Position numbers and translations under genes: made by a program | Source of the DNA: Turritopsis dohrnii | Lineage: Eukaryota; Cnidaria; Hydrozoa; Anthoathecata; Oceaniidae | Assembly (NCBI GenBank): GCA_027922465.2 | Contig: BQMF02000423.1 | Span: forward strand, 248,001 to 312,000 | Length of the DNA: 64,000 bases | Direction of reading: 5' to 3' | Notes under the pieces: generated by a model | The model's database searches: none | Seen by the model: only the letters and a program-made list of their open reading frames with translations | What the model was told of the DNA's origin: nothing | Shown: positions 32,685 to 43,990 of the stretch, piece after piece | How the letters are laid out: every line of letters starts with the position of its first letter | How positions within the stretch are numbered: position 1 is the stretch's first letter

Positions 32685-35205
32685 TTACTGTAATACTTGT
32701 GGAAAGACAACATTTTGAGTATACATCTTTCCATTGATATAACCTTGTTTCCCAGTAGCAGCAACTTTGATTTTCACATTATCAAATGCCTTCGCCCTGG
32801 AACATGCCACATATAACTGACCATGAGAAAAGCACGGCCTCTGCAAAAACAAACCAATTTTATCAAATGTTTGACCTTGACTCTTGTTAATAGTGAAAGA
32901 GTAGGCCAAACGGATAGGCAATTGTCTGCGTTTTAATATAAAAGGCATACCTGTATCTGAAGGCGACAGTTCAACCCTAGGTATGAAAATGATTTCTCCA
33001 ACTGCTGACCCTGTCAAAACTTCAGCTTTAATAAAATTATGAGATAGTTCACGAACAATCAAGCGGGTGCCATTACAGAGACCTTTCCTGATGTTCAGAT
33101 TCCTCAAAAGCATTATGATAGCCCCAACTTTAAGTTTCAAACAATGTGGAGGCATACCGGAAGGTGTTATGCTGTTCAGAAAATCAAGCGGATAATTTTG
33201 CCGCTCGTCTTCATCATCACATACCACTTCATCAGCACTGTAATAACAAATTGCATCTCCTTCTAATCTTTCCAACACCCCATTGTTAATGATCAATGAT
33301 TGCTCGTTTGTTGGTGTCAGAATGGCTGTTGAGGCGTATTCGTGAGGTTCCAATCCGTCATACATCACCGATATAATTGAAGTGTTGTGGGGAACAACAC
33401 AACAATCGGGGATTTCAATAGAACCCTTAGCCGGTTCATTTTGTTTTGTTGGCAGTTCACCATTACCAAGTTGTAATAACCAAGCACAGAATTCTTGTTC
33501 TTCTGGCCTGGCTCTCATGTTCTCGGTAAGTGAGTACTTTACCACTGATGCCCACATAGCAGAACTTGTTAAGCAAACTTCAATAACATCAGTTGGTTTT
33601 GCCTTCTTTACAACTGGCAAACACTGACGAAAATCGCCACCCCACAAAAGTACCTTTCCACCGAAAAGTGCGTCACTGCCGCAAATGTCACGAAGCAGCC
33701 TGTCGATAGCATGGAAAATGTGCGTAGAAACCATTGTGGCTTCATCGATCAGAAACAGGTCAATACTTCGAAGGTATTCTGCATGTTTAGATGTCGGTGT
33801 TATGTTACATACACTGTTTTCTAAAACAGGAACAGGCAAACGAAATAAGGAATGCAATGTACAACCACCAGATAATAAAGTGGCTGCAATACCTGTGAAT
33901 GCAGCAGTAGCAACTTTCCAACCTCTGGCTCTACATGCTGTAATAACATAGTTATATGTAAATGTTTTACCTGTGCCAGCTGGTCCATCCAGATAAAACA
34001 ATGTTTCAAGTTGTGCTAATCCATTGCGCACATTTGAAACAGCAGACAAAATCGCATCTGCAACAACTAACTGCTGCTCGTTAAGCTGAGGCCTTACCTG
34101 CTGGGCCCTGTCAATGTAAACATTCACATCGACTTCTTCCTCAGGGATCTGCTGAACCAACTCTGGAAGGTTAAATTGTGTTAAGGACATACCAAATTGT
34201 TTTAGGACATTATCAATGTAACCCAAAACTCTTTGTTCTGCTTGAGCAACAGCTAATGTTCTAGCGTAGTCCTCGCACAGATGCCCCTTGAATGTATTCC
34301 ACAACTCGAGAGGATTGGAAGGTTCGCAATGTGTCAAAATCGTGACAAACAGTTGTCTAAGCTGTTGAGGCATCTGGAAGGTTGATGCTTCTTCCAATGT
34401 ATTGTGCCACTCTTCGTCATCTTGAAGAAGACGTCTGGCAGTACACGCCTCTCGGAACGTGTCGTAAACCACTCCATCAAAAGTACGTAGATATTCGAAT
34501 GATGTAGCGCCTGGAACATGCAGCAACAAAACTCGAAGGAAAAATCGTTCTCCTTCTGATGGTTGTGCATTATATAACCGAGCGACTATAGGCTTTAATG
34601 TTCTTTTTCGTTTTTGCCATTTTTTCTCTTTGCCATGGAAGACATAATGGTACGGAATATCTGAGTAAAGATACTGTCGAGCATCAGGATCTTCTACATT
34701 CAGATTAAACCATGCTGTAAGGTGACTATCATTCAATGCCCCTTCAGCAGCTTCCTCTTCTTCGCCAGCTCTAAAATAAACTTGATGACGATCAGGTAAA
34801 TGAACAGCTAATCGCTTAATAGTATGCGATTTTTCATGCATGGAGAACTCAAATATTCTCCATAATGCTTCGGGTGCACTGACATATTGAGCATCCAGAA
34901 ACGTTTTAATTTCGTCATGTTCCAAACGTTCATTAATCTCGATATTTGCACGATCATGTCCTTTGTAAATGTATTTAAAGAGATACTTTACACTTTTGAT
35001 TGTGGTACATGCTTCCAAATTGATGTGAGCATTATATTTCTTAGATAACCACGGGCAGTATGGAACCACCCATTGATTATCTAAGTCCACATTTCTAACC
35101 CTCACTGTACGGCCATTGTTACGTCTGCGATACAGTGGATACCCATTTGCATTCATTTGGGTTGCTTCACAAAATCGTTTTGGAAAATCCTTGGTGCAGT
35201 TGCTT
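32685..35205 (-). CDS. Helitron Rep/helicase, C-terminal part (PIF1-like helicase)
   Basis: Open frame of about 840 Helitron-derived residues, starting near NCTKDFPKRF at 35201. The ORF extends upstream to 35312 only through inserted sequence. It contains the end of the Rep region (GYPLYRRRNNG, YLFKYIYKGHD) and then a PIF1-family superfamily-1 helicase. The helicase has Walker A DGPAGTGKTFTYN, Walker B IDLFLIDEATMVS, motif III GGDFRQCLPVV and a C-terminal motif SFTINKSQGQTFDKIGLF with VACSRA. The protein normally nicks and unwinds DNA during rolling-circle transposition. The helicase portion is uninterrupted to the TAA at 32685. It is separated from its own N-terminal half by the 35203-36061 insertion, so no full product can be made from this locus. 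Confidence 0.9.
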
Positions 35206-35254
35206 TTTACCGAACTTAACTTCGAAAACATTAGGTCAAATCCACCATTCCCGT

Positions 35255-35450
35255 GTACGTACCCCGTGACGAAAAAATAAATCATAGAATCGCAACTCAA
35301 AAGTGTACCCATGTTGTAGAGCTCGAAAAGCTGATCAAAAAAGTGTATGGGATCGTTTCGCTACGACCAACCGTTGCGGAGATATCGCTGATCAAAGATT
35401 TCGATGACGTCATATCCGCAGTACCAAATAAAATTTAGGCCCAAATGATG
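35255..35450 (+). repeat. Dispersed repeat family, copy C
   Basis: 'catgttgtagagctcgaaaagctg', 'gtgtatgggatcgtttcgctacgaccaacc' and 'gcagtaccaaataaaatttaggcccaaat' match copy A (5287-5560) read in reverse. It lies inside the insertion in the Helitron. Confidence 0.8.
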
Positions 35451-35559
35451 CGTCACCCCATCACCCGTATCGCTGACCCCAAAAAACGTCAGTTATCCCT
35501 ATTGGTTCTCGAGATATTTCCACAAAAACGTCGCGTTCGATTGGGGCTGCAATGCAATG

Positions 35560-35770
35560 ATTCCCCGTGATCATAAAAAAACTGACGTCAAATGATGCCA
35601 CGTGCTTTTGGAATGATCGTGAAAAAAGTGTCTCTCGCCTCTACGTGGTTTTACGCGCACATAAGAGGACGATGACCGTAAAAATTAAACAAATATATCA
35701 CTCTCTAAAATAAAAGTGGGATGCACAAAGCGAATTAGATAACGTCAGATAAAGTAATGAGATTTTTAGG
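35560..35770 (+). repeat. Repeat shared with 38930-39245
   Basis: 'gtctctcgcctctacgtggttttacgcgca' and 'aaacaaatatatcactctctaaaataaaagtgggatgcacaaagcgaattag' recur near 39090-39220, the latter almost identically over 50 bp. Confidence 0.85.
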
Positions 35771-35953
35771 GGTCATGAAATACATCTTCTACAGAAATTG
35801 GTTACATTTTTAGACCTAAAAAACCGAATTTCTGAATTTCGAAATTTACAATTTCGCTCAATTAAAAAAAAAACACTGACATATCATCATCAACTTCCAT
35901 ATCATCAAACACATCATCACCACTCTAAAACTACTTTCTTCTACAAAAATCAA

Positions 35954-38042
35954 CTAACATAACTTTAAAGCTGTCTCCTTTTCCCTCTCAAAAACTTTCT
36001 TTTTCCTCCCTACACACCTTTCATATCTATCATCTCTACTACTACTGGCAACACAACGACAACTACTAAGATTAGCATTCCCACAGGGACCATGAATCAT
36101 ACATGACTTGATGATATTATGAAGTTCAGGTTCCTGTTCAGGATCTGGTATTTCAGCAGAAATTAAGCTGTCGATGTCATCAGCATTACGCAGTTTATCC
36201 TCTTGTGCTAAATGGATAAGAATATGAGCATGAGGTAAAGAACGTTTCTGAAATTCAATAACATACAAATGGGAAATGGCTTTCCCCAAAACACCATTTT
36301 TATTAATGTCCTCCAAAAGTGCTTTTAATTTCAAATTGAAAACACGTGTAATCAAACCAGGACGATAATGTGCAGGCTCATTCTCTAAGTTTTCTGTGAT
36401 TTCCTTCCATTTTGGATTGCAGGTAAATGTGCAAAACAAATCCGGTTTGCCCATTTTAGTTACCATGGCCATAGCATCTTGATAATTTTGCTGCATGGCC
36501 CTTGGGCCACCCTGAAAAGAAGAAGGAAGAATCACTGGTCTGCCTGCTTGAAGGCCACGGTTTTCTGCAACATTTTCAAGATAATCAATGAGCCCTTGAT
36601 ATTGCTCAACCCGGAAATTACCCTGATTTCGCCGAATGTAATTAAGACGGTCGGATTCAACTTTGCAGTAACAATCTACAGCAAATTGCTGAAGTAACCT
36701 TTTACCTTTTAAGATGGGGCTAAAAGCATCTCTAAACGCAAACCTATAAGTATAATATTGCAACATGGTAGTACGACAATGCTGGCCTGTTGCATATTCT
36801 GCTACGTGAGGAATGTCAGAACTCCAACCCAACTCTCCTCTTGGAAAAAATACAGGATACACCATTGGATCAAGATTAGGTGAATGAACAGGCAAATCCT
36901 GCAATGGTCTATCTCGAGGGTAAACAACAATGTCTCGAGCCAATGGTGGTGCACCATCTTCACCAACAAAAACAGCAGCTACTTCATCATGATGAGGTAG
37001 ATTGTATCGACGCCTGTCACCACCACTTCTCAAGTGCATTCTAACCTGAAAATCAAAAGCAAATTACCAAAAGCAGTTGAAAGATCAGTATTTAGTAAAT
37101 ATCTATCAGTAAATATCTATTTCCACTTACCTCAGATGGGTGGCGATTCTGTTCATTTGCGCGATGCAGTTCCTCTGCTTCTACCTCACTCATGTGTTTA
37201 TAAGCAGCTGCATAAGGACTCTCCCGTAAAATGATATCTTGCAAAGTTTGCATGACTTCGGGGGAGCAACCTTGATTTTCTGGTCTTGCCATTCGCTCGT
37301 TGAATGCATCCATGCCATCATAAATATACAGTTGACCATATGATGGAGGAACACCTGGCGGTGGGTGTAAATTACCTGTTCGGTGACATACCTGGCCATT
37401 GATACGAAAAACCGGTGGACCACGACCTGGCGGTACAGCCAATTTCGCACCCATAGAAGCAAAAGCAACCGAACTGTTGAACTTTCGAATATTTTCTTGA
37501 AAGTTCTTTGCTTGATTGTTATCACCTACTAAAAGATCTTTAAGGTCATTAGGATAATAAATGTTATCTAAATGAACTTTACCATTGTGACAACACTTAA
37601 AATTACATTCGTCAGCAAACATCTTGGCACCACAAAACTGACAGACCTTGTCCATGGCACCAAGATAATGTAGCTCAGGCAGTTGGTCTTGCCGAGCAGC
37701 ACGATGCAAGGGTAAATTAGCCCGTCTAGCCCTCATGCGACGAACATTTGCATTTCGCCGGGCTAATCTTTGAACCTCATCTTCAACCTGACGATACTGA
37801 ACACGTCTTTCGGTATCATTGATTCTAAGACGTTCATTATCTGCCTGAATATCTGGTGGCTGGATATTAACGTTTTGCTGAAGCTGTTGGCGCCTTGCCT
37901 CAGCCACATCCTCGTGTGCATGACGACGCTGAATAACAGAGCGTATTTGCTGCTGATCAGGTGGCTGGAGCACAAACTGGCCATTCCTAAAAACTGCTTG
38001 GAAGCCAGGAATAATATTAGTGCCTCTTATATTAAACATCAC
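35954..38042 (-). pseudogene. Helitron Rep, N-terminal part with HUH nuclease motif, two exons
   Basis: Exon 38042-37131 encodes a basic, Arg/Gln-rich N-terminus and a zinc-finger-like CQFCGAKMFADE...CC. It then joins via an 85-bp GT-AG intron (37130-37046) to exon 37045 onward. The junction reads NRHPSE|VRMHLRSGGD and is open. The second exon holds the Helitron-like N domain and the Rep catalytic motif LPHAHILIHL (HUH-type histidines). Helitron similarity ends at IHGPCGNANLSS (about 36062), where the insertion begins. The frame runs on through foreign sequence to a stop at 35954. The protein is therefore truncated just after the nuclease motifs and lacks the helicase, which continues at 35205-32685. 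Confidence 0.88.
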
Positions 38043-38900
38043 AGTTCAGAAACACTAAAACAACAAAAAGAAAGAGATAGCTACCCACTGTGAATAAACA
38101 GCACAAATCAAGGCAGAAGCAGAAGCAAACTGACTAATACGAAATACAAAGAAATAGTCGAAACTGTGATAAATATTCTTCAACAAACCTTTCTATCTAA
38201 GAACGAAAGTCTTTTGGAAATGAACTGGCAAAAATTATAACGTACAAAAGACGAACCTGGAATGCAGATAGAAAACGTGTTAGAAAAGTAATAGGTTAAA
38301 AACATAAACAAAGGGTTCTAACCACGGCCAAACTGACAAATAGTTCTTTCCCAAACACTGTAGAGGAAAAATGAACATAACAGAAAAGTTCATTCAACTT
38401 AAAAGTTTGGAAAAACCGTCGTAAAGTTTACCATTTTTAAATTAAACTGAAAATAAATAAACAGATCTCACTTCGTTGGCGTAGTCTGTGCGCAGCAAAA
38501 CTAACGTAAGACGACAACCCTAACAACAACAAATAAAATGAACAAATAAAATGAATGCAGATAGAAGATGCTGACAGTGGCTAAACTAACAGTTCTTTCC
38601 CAAACAATGTAGGGGAACTATGAACAGACAGATGAAACTGGATGAATGTTCCATTAAAAAGACTGGAAAAACAGTCGTAATGAAAACAAATAAACAAATC
38701 TCACCTCGTTTACGTATTTTTCGATTAAATATAAACAATATCTATTGTTCTTTTATTTAAATTCTTTTGTTACACTCGCGTAGCTGCACTCAATAACAAA
38801 TTATCAAATTTGTTTATTTTCTAAACAAATTGGTTGCTATAGTTTGCCCGATTCTGGAAAACAATTTTGATTGGTTCAAAAGCATCACGTCAATCAAAAC
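38043..38900. other. Upstream region of the Helitron, non-coding
   Basis: AT-rich. A phrase including 'caaactgacaaatagttctttcccaaacactgtagagg..aaatgaac' (38325-38375) recurs as 'taaactaacagttctttcccaaacaatgtaggggaactatgaac' (38582-38625). This gives a local direct duplication of about 250 bp. The Helitron 5' end (TC) could not be fixed. Confidence 0.45.
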
Positions 38901-38929
38901 AATCAAAATAAATCAAAATAAATGCGCAT

Positions 38930-39245
38930 TGTATAGGTTTCCCGAAAGAAACGTCACACTTCGATTACGTATACTTGTGTACGTGTATACTGATTACGTA
39001 ACTTTAAAAAAGCGTCTCTCGGCCTCTACGCAGTTTTATGCGCATTGTGTTGGTCTCCCGAAAGAAACGTCACACTTAGATTACGTAACATTAAAAAAAT
39101 CACTCTCGCTTTGGCGTGGTTTTACGACAAAAAGGGAAAAAATAAGAAGGTTTTGACCGTGCAAAAAAAACAAATATATCACTCTCTAAAATAAAAGTGG
39201 GATGCACAAAGCGAATTAGTATAATAAGATTATTTTCGAGCCCCT
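38930..39245. repeat. Tandem repeat of about 100 bp, related to 35560-35770
   Basis: Units contain 'gcgcattgt.taggt.tcccgaaagaaacgtcacactt.gattacgta' and '.ctctcg.c...cg..gttttayg'. Two near-complete copies are followed by the 'aaacaaatatatcactctctaaaataaaagtgggatgcacaaagcgaattag' block seen inside the Helitron insertion. Confidence 0.8.
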
Positions 39246-39600
39246 TATACCAGTAGATATGAATAATACTGCACCTGCCTCTCTGAGACGGCCATTTGTT
39301 TGCGAATGACACAGTGCCGTAGCAACCACAGGGGCTGGGGGGCTGCAGCCCCCCCAATAATTTTCCAAGGTGAAAAAAATTTTGAGCGCACATTATGTAA
39401 TTATCATGCCTAACAAACAAAAATAATTAGCTATACGTCAAATTCAAGTATTTGTTGTCAACATCGAAAAAAATCCAATGCGCAATGTAATGGCTTCTTT
39501 TCTTCTACCGCACCTGATCTGAACGAACGTGATTTTCACAGCACATGTTGCAGCACTATATAGTTAACATAGATGTTGCGAGAAAGGAACTACAGAGAGA

Positions 39601-40981
39601 ATGTCTGTACAAAAGAAAAAATCATCATTACTGCAGTACTTCCAGCGAAAAAACAAGTAACTGAAAATGTTTGTGAGTACACAAGAAACATAATCACTTT
39701 GTGACCGGTAAAGAAAGTCAGCAAGAAAGAAACGTTTTGGTCGGTTTAAAAATTAGCCATTTGTGGAATTTGTTTTTACCTACCCACCGCTGGAAAATTT
39801 AATGTAGTCACATGCGAAAAATGTAGTCTCTTTTACTCGAATTTTTTACCAATATGGAAGGGTTCGTTTGAGAGGTACTTCTATGAGGGATTTGATATTT
39901 GGCTCGGTAAATTTCTTAGCTGAAGCCTGGATATCAAAGACGAAGGAGTGTATTTTTTCTGAAAAATACAATCCTTCGTCTTTCATTTTATGATTTTACT
40001 TCTTAAATTTGCCTGAGCAGCTAGCTAGGTTACCGAACACGTTTTATCGAACAGATATTTTCCCGAACACATCTCGTGGTATGCTTCTGAAGAAGTTGCA
40101 TCATAAGTAACTATATCTTTTATTGCAGGAATACCTCATCAGTATCTCAACATAATCCTTCGGAAAGTCACAATGACCAACCAACTACCAGTAATCTTGA
40201 AGTCCCTCAACCATCACCTTACATGGACGGTCCATTTCAGCCTAGAGACTTTAATTTCCCTAGCAAAAGGCTTGGACAGTATGAAAGGGCGTTTCAAGCG
40301 CATTGGTTTGACATGTACAAGTGGCTTCATTATGATCAACTCACAGATTCCGCTTTTTGTTACACTTGCATGAAAGCAAAACGTGTGGGAGCAGTTTCTT
40401 CGACAAAGATGGACGAGGCTTTCACTAGAACAGGCTTCAGTAACTGGAAAAAGGCACTTGAAAAAGGAAAAGGGTTTTCTATGTATGAATCGTCATCTTC
40501 GCACAGAGAAGCAACAGAACGCTTAATTACGGCACCTCAAACATCACGTGGAGATATCAGCGAGTTGTTATGCAAGCAGCAAGCCGAGATTAAAAAGCAG
40601 AATAGGTCAGCACTTCGCAAAATTCTCCATAGTGTTCGCTACTTGGCTAGACAGGCTTTACCACTACGAGGAAATTGGGACAAAACAACCAGCGCAGCGG
40701 TTGATTCCAATTATTATCAGTTGCTTGTGTTAAGGGGTGAAGATGACAAAGATTTGGCTTCGTGGCTGACATCAGATTCGAAAAATAAGTATACGTCACC
40801 ACAAATTCAAAATGAAATGCTAGAAATTTCTGCTTTAGAGCTCTTAAGGACTATTGCCAAAAATATCCAAACTGCTAAAATATATTCGATCATGGCAGAT
40901 GAAACAGCTGATGTGTCTTGTGTTGAACAACTGGTTATATGTATAAGATGGGTTGATGAAAATCTCATAGCGCATAAATAA
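39601..40981 (+). CDS. Truncated hAT transposase N-terminal protein (TTF-type finger)
   Basis: Exon 1 (39601-39656) encodes MSVQKKKSSLLQYFQRKN, a typical hAT N-terminus, and ends in phase 2 at GTAACT. Exon 2 (40129-40981) follows TTGCAG and joins in frame to make 302 residues. A linker leads to a TTF-type zinc finger region (FQAHWFDMYKWLHYDQ, AFCYTCMKAKR), then the start of the DUF4371/RNase-H region with MADETADVSCVEQLVICIRW. The frame ends at TAA right after DENLIAHK. Most of the catalytic core and the dimerisation domain are missing, so it cannot be an active transposase. It could still be expressed as a DNA-binding protein. It belongs to the same broad group as the relic at 7575-13960. 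Confidence 0.72.
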
Positions 40982-41000
40982 TGTTTTAATTGTATATTAG

Positions 41001-42562
41001 GAAAACGGATGCTATCTTTTGACAAAGAGGAAGGAAACGAACCTGTCGTTAAAAAATCAAATTTATCAAATTTACCATCGAAAGGTAATTTATAAATTTC
41101 CGTTGCCAATAGCAACTAACTCTTTCTTCATTTTATTGTCCTTCTAATGCTTTACCTTAGCTCCATCTTTCAAGGAAGCCAGAAGTATCTACGCCACTTA
41201 TACTCGAAGACAAAATTGGTGAATATAAATTCAGCAGATTTATGTTTAAAAGTTTTCTTGGTAAACGTTAATTCCGATGGTGACCATTGCAATTTTTACT
41301 TTCAGCATCCGAGATCGTTGACTACCCACAGAGTCCCAATGAAATCTCCAAGTCTTCAGCAGATGTTTCCATCCCGTCACATAATGGTTAGTGATAGACT
41401 TGTTTTAACATTATTTTCAGTTCCGATGTTGACTATTGCAATTTCTTCTTTCAGCATCCGACATCATTGACTACCCACAGAGTCCCAATGAAATCTCCAT
41501 GTCTTCAGCAGATGTTTCCATCTCGTCACATAATGGTTAGTGATAGATTTGCTTTAACATTAATTTCCGTTAACTTTGTCCACTGAAGTAAATTGTCATT
41601 ACATTTATCAGTTCCAGTTATTGTTTCAAATATGACTACTGCTACCCTTGAAGAAGTTTCAAATAATCAAGGTAATAATAACTAAATAAATAAATCTTAG
41701 CAGGGTTTCGAGTCGATAGTGTTCATACCTAAAAGTCGTATTTCATTTATTAGCTCCTCAATTTGAACTTATGGAAACAGCAAGTAATCAGGACGAACCT
41801 GAAACAACAGGTAGATAATAATTTTTACTGAGTGAAGTTTTCATTTAAATTTTTTCTGATTTTCTTACCTTAAATTCCATTTACTCATTCAGCCAATAAC
41901 ATCGTAGATACGCTAATCGTCCCGAACAATGAAGAAGATGCTATAGCTGCATCTTCCATGGAGAGTGAAGGTATACTTGCACATTTATAGACATTTTGTT
42001 TATCATTTCCGCGGTTGCAAATCATTTCATTTTAATTTCACTTCATTTATTAGTCCCAAAATGTATTTTACGTGAGGGTATGACCGGAAGTTCAGCAGTG
42101 ATAAAGCCTACCACTGCACAAGTTGAACGTAAGTACAGTATTTCAGAAGGTTTTGTGTTTGCGAAAGGTATTCAATTGTTATATGTTTATTCGCCCTTTT
42201 AGGGAAAAAGATTGTCATTGAAAACAAACCCAGCGTTTCCGATTGGTACATTGGAAGGTCGCGTGAGGGATCGATCTCTCGACATCTTACTTTGGCCATC
42301 GCGTTACTGATGAAATCAGAGATCCAAAGCAGTGAAAGAAAAAACCATCACACATGAAGATTTTAAGGCGGCAATAGGCCGTATTCAATCAATCAGGCCA
42401 TTTCCTTGGGCTGATGAGTTACTCGAGATAGACTGGCAAAAATTGAGAAACATCACCCGGGCAATGAAAAAAAAGTACGAGAAGGAAAGTTGTCACAAGA
42501 AATTCGATATGTTTATAGCTCTGGCAAAAGAAATGTGGCTGCAGCAAGTCAAGGATGACTGA
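41001..42562 (+). CDS. Unrecognised gene of phase-1 exons with a duplicated exon
   Basis: Plus-strand exons with GT-AG borders, nearly all starting and ending in phase 1: 41001-41084 (84 nt), 41306-41386 (81), 41455-41535 (81), 41612-41671 (60), 41754-41810 (57), 41893-41970 (78), 42054-42128 (75) and 42203 onward. The two 81-nt exons are tandem duplicates (ASEIVDYPQSPNEIS and ASDIIDYPQSPNEIS). The product is acidic and low-complexity, with Val-Pro or Ala-Pro exon starts. It is then followed by a basic segment (RKKIVIENKPSVSDWYIGRS) and, after a frame change near 42310-42335, a helical end (VKEKTITHEDF...WLQQVKDD, stop at 42562). The frame change may be a very short intron or a frameshift. 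A possible extra exon at 41161-41218 does not keep phase. No start exon was found, and no family is recognised. Confidence 0.5.
41257..41545 (+). repeat. Tandem duplication of a 149-bp exon-intron unit
   Basis: The sequence from 'ttttcttggtaaacg/ttattttcagttccgatg' through the 81-nt exon to 'ggttagtgatag' is present twice. The exon copies differ at only a few positions, and both keep acceptor and donor sites. Confidence 0.85.
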
Positions 42563-43200
42563 ATTAAGGTACTAAATGACTTCATGACTTGTTTTGTTTT
42601 GTTATACGAGTTATCTTTTTGTTTGATATTTTGTTATTTCCTAAAATGTTGGTTTTGTTCAAATGATATGCCGCATCGTTTCGCCTATAATCGGCCCTTT
42701 AACATCGTTTCTTTATCAATGTATTGTGTTTGAAGGATGGAGGAAAATTTTCGCAAAATAATTGAAAAACTCTTCGAAAGTTTACACGTATTTCAGTAGA
42801 AACTTTTTTATTATATGCATATGTATTACAGATGTGCTACAGATGAATTATTGCATAAGAAAATATTCTTTGTTGGAGCACTCCATAACTAAAGACTTTT
42901 GTTCTACATGACCCGCAGAATGATTACAGTAACGTAAAAATTGTGTACGGTAATAAGGTGACGACATAACAGTTGACAAGGAAAGCTCACTGTGAAATTT
43001 TGGTCATATATACTAAGTATTTGTGCAGAATATTTAGAGAAATATAAAAAACCTAGCCAGTTATGGTTGAAAAACATTTATAATGCCGTGAAAATAGAAC
43101 AAAATTTGATGATTTTAACTTCGTAAACCGTCAATAACCTTTACGAAGCTGAAAAATTAAAAAGACACAGCCAGAGTACTGTATGACTATTCTCGCTCAC
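42563..43200. other. Non-coding spacer
   Basis: AT-rich, no supported gene. Confidence 0.4.
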
Positions 43201-43209
43201 TTGTAAAAC

Positions 43210-43695
43210 ATAAAACAGGCCTCGAGGGCTATGTGCCACTTGCATTTGATTTTGCAGGCTATGAGCCACTTTTGCATTTCTTTTTGCGGGCTATGTTCAA
43301 CTTTTGCGGGCTGTATACCAATATGCGGGCTATAAACAATGACAAAGTTTACCGTGATCCCTTTATTGAAACAGCCCAAAATACAGCACCCGGATACGTT
43401 TGGTGACCGTTGCTAGATACGCATGTAAAGACACGGGTGTAAAAATCAACGGGAAAGGTATCAAAAGACCTGATGAGGGCAAGAGGCCACTTTATGCGGG
43501 CTATATGCCCCGGTAAGCGGGCAATATGCCACTTATGCGGGCTATATACAATTTTTTGTGGGCACTGTACAACTTTTGCGGGCTGAGTACCACTTTTCAG
43601 ATTTTTGCAGGCACGACACAACTTTTTGCGGGTTATATGCAACTTTTTCAAAAAATGCGGGCCCAAAGCCAAATTTTGCGGGCTACATGCCCCTC
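43210..43695. repeat. TTTTGCGGGCTATATGCCACTT minisatellite, two blocks
   Basis: About 20-bp units centred on 'gcgggctatatgcc(a/c)actttt' run at 43215-43345 and 43490-43695, with about 140 bp of unrelated sequence between. Units differ (gcgggctatgttcaact, gcgggctgtataccaa, gtgggcactgtacaact), so the array is old. ORFs on both strands here are repeat artefacts. Confidence 0.85.
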
Positions 43696-43703
43696 AAAGA
43701 TAT

Positions 43704-43719
43704 CCCTAACCCTAACCCT
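43704..43719. repeat. Interstitial telomere-like CCCTAA tract
   Basis: 'ccctaaccctaaccct', between two minisatellites. Too short to suggest a chromosome end. Confidence 0.6.
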
Positions 43720-43727
43720 GATTGTCT

Positions 43728-43890
43728 TATGTACGTCCAGTGGAGTCCATATGCAGTCCTTGTGAGGTCCATCCTGGACGTCCAGTTCACATCCAATTGA
43801 GACTGACGTCTTGCGTTTCATTTTGTACGTCCAACAGACGTCCAGTTGTCCAAAGTGGATATCCACGTGGACGTCCGCTGGACATCTCAA
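43728..43890. repeat. GGACGTCCA-type palindromic repeat
   Basis: Multiple copies of 'acgtccag', 'gacgtcca' and 'gtggacgtcc', many self-complementary. It is a non-coding repeat of the sort common in cnidarian DNA. Confidence 0.65.
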
Positions 43891-43929
43891 TGCCCACTGG
43901 GACAGGATAGGTATTCCCTTGATGCCTAG

Positions 43930-43990
43930 ATATGCAATTCCAATTGCTAATGACAATTGGGGATGGTAAACAAGCGACTCATGCCAGAAT
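43930..43990 (+). repeat. Short match to the hAT relic
   Basis: 'aatgacaattggggatggtaaacaagcgactcatgccagaata' resembles 13890-13935 ('aatgacaattggagatggaaaacaagcaattcatgacagaaca'). It may be a scrap of the same hAT family, too short to be certain. Confidence 0.45.

Larger units (their letters stand above)
35203..36061. mobile_element. 0.86-kb insertion splitting the Helitron Rep gene
   Basis: Helitron homology stops after HGPCGNANLSS (36062) and resumes at NCTKDFPK (35201). The intervening 0.86 kb is unrelated and non-coding. It contains copy C of the dispersed repeat (35255-35450) and a second repeat (35560-35770) shared with 38930-39245. Clear inverted ends and a target duplication were not found. 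The insertion may be composite, or a few Helitron codons were lost. Confidence 0.75.

Noticed and set aside
33382..34009. Plus- and minus-strand ORFs overlapping the Helitron helicase
   Set aside because: Alternative frames of a strongly supported coding region.
41161..41218. Possible extra exon of the phase-1 gene
   Set aside because: It has acceptor- and donor-like ends, but its 58-nt length breaks the frame into the following exon.
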